This document shows, in pieces, positions 23,547 through 24,166 of a stretch of DNA of 24,166 nucleotides. The notes beneath the pieces were generated by a model. That model saw only the letters and a program-made list of their open reading frames with translations. It ran no database searches and was not told where the DNA came from. The stretch lies in the NCBI GenBank assembly GCA_030424825.1, contig JAUHWE010000004.1:1-24166 (forward strand). Reading direction: 5' to 3'. Every line of letters starts with the position of its first letter. The stretch's first letter is position 1. The DNA comes from Verrucomicrobiia bacterium (GTDB lineage: Bacteria; Verrucomicrobiota; Verrucomicrobiia; Opitutales; Opitutaceae). A program made the translations under genes and the position numbers.

Positions 23547-24166
23547 ATGTCCGATTCGTTCATAGAGGATGCTGCATCACCGCTTGGTTTGGAGGCGGTT
23601 GACGAGCTCGCGAAGTTCAAGACTTTGACGAACGCGCTCCTCGAGTCCTCGTCTGACGGGATCGTTGTCCTCAACCGGTTTGGAAATGTCGAGCACCTCA
23701 ACCAGGTGGCCCAGCATCTTCTGGGATGCGATTCGGAAAGCGCGGTAGGCAAGTCCATTAGCGACATTTTCAACGCATTCGACCCGACTACGGGCGAGCC
23801 CATCCAGCTCTCCTCGGAACGCTTCCGCAATCCTCAGCTTTCGTCCACGCGGGCCATCCTCGAAAAGCCGGACGGGAGCCGCGTCTCCACCGCCTTCCAG
23901 CTCAAACCCAACGCCAACCCGGTCAAACCCGAACTTTCCGGGGCCCTCCTTTTTCTCACTGACCAGAGCCATACCGAATCCACCGAAGCGCAGATCCGCT
24001 TGATCGCCACCGCTTTAAAGAGCATTGGCGAAGGCGTCATCATCACCGACAAGAATTGGGACGAGGGCGATGCCCGCATCCTCTACGTCAACGACGGCTT
24101 CACCGAAATCAGCGGCTACACCGAAATGGATGTCGTAGGCAAAGGGATCTCCCTTCTGCACGGCAA
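23547..24166 (+). CDS. Multi-PAS sensor protein, N-terminal part
   Basis: An open frame begins at ATG 23547 and runs without a stop to the window end, giving about 206 residues. A first PAS domain (about 25-140) shows ALLESSSDGIVVLNRFGNVE and HLNQVAQHLLGCD, with a later SGALLFLTDQS strand. A second PAS domain starts near 150: ALKSIGEGVIITDKNW, then ILYVNDGFTEISGYTEMDVV and GKGISLLHG, the classical PAS turn. This is a cytosolic sensor, since no signal or membrane segment appears. Its output domain (GGDEF, histidine kinase or other) is beyond the window. The codons are GC-richer than in the glycan genes. Confidence 0.85.
   Translation, partial: MSDSFIEDAASPLGLEAVDELAKFKTLTNALLESSSDGIVVLNRFGNVEHLNQVAQHLLGCDSESAVGKSISDIFNAFDPTTGEPIQLSSERFRNPQLSSTRAILEKPDGSRVSTAFQLKPNANPVKPELSGALLFLTDQSHTESTEAQIRLIATALKSIGEGVIITDKNWDEGDARILYVNDGFTEISGYTEMDVVGKGISLLHG

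Overview
The window looks like chromosomal DNA of a motile, Gram-negative-type bacterium. It carries chemotaxis-class signalling genes, exported proteins with signal peptides, and a long surface-glycan cluster of the kind linked to flagellin or envelope glycosylation. The gene styles (CheW-CheD-HDOD set, DUF115 proteins, stand-alone receivers, PAS sensors) would fit an aquatic Verrucomicrobiota/Opitutae-like organism. That placement is a weak inference, since no rRNA, tRNA or marker gene is present. No insertion sequence, CRISPR array, integrase or RNA gene was seen.

Left block (1-4221, + strand) is signalling. It holds the C-terminal end of an HD-domain regulator, cheW, cheD, an HDOD protein overlapping cheD by 4 bp, a small PAS-like protein one base ahead of a receiver protein with a helical tail, and a stand-alone CheY-like receiver. 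It converges on the next block at a possible hairpin around 4218-4241.

Second block (4228-7552, - strand, transcribed from 7552 downward) is a tight three-gene unit. It encodes an exported E/K-rich protein built on fourteen tandem 15-residue repeats, an exported TPR protein, and a small helical protein that resembles flagellar chaperones such as FlgN/FliT.

Third block (7598-23258, nearly all - strand) is a sugar and glycosylation island. It encodes three different sugar cytidylyltransferase-like enzymes of the CMP-nonulosonate synthetase type, four GT-A family 2 glycosyltransferase modules (one fused to a DUF115 domain), and a second DUF115 protein with an N-terminal Rossmann module. It also encodes a SAM methyltransferase, an FkbM methyltransferase (the only + strand gene here), an Ldh2-type oxidoreductase overlapping a CMP-sugar synthetase, a KpsC/KpsS-like GT-B transferase, an SGNH hydrolase, and a 535-residue protein of unknown function. 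A working model is that nucleotide-activated acidic sugars, made partly by enzymes outside the window, are transferred by the DUF115 and GT proteins onto flagellin or another surface acceptor, then methylated or trimmed. No sugar-acid synthase (NeuB type) or aminotransferase is in the window.

Right edge (23547-24166, + strand) is the start of a GC-richer multi-PAS sensor that runs off the end. No gap between genes exceeds 300 bases; the largest are 23259-23546, 2336-2529 and 8210-8384.

The features most worth a second look are the 15-residue repeat protein and its operon, the same Rossmann-like module attached to three unrelated enzymes, the GT2-DUF115 fusion, and the three divergent cytidylyltransferases.
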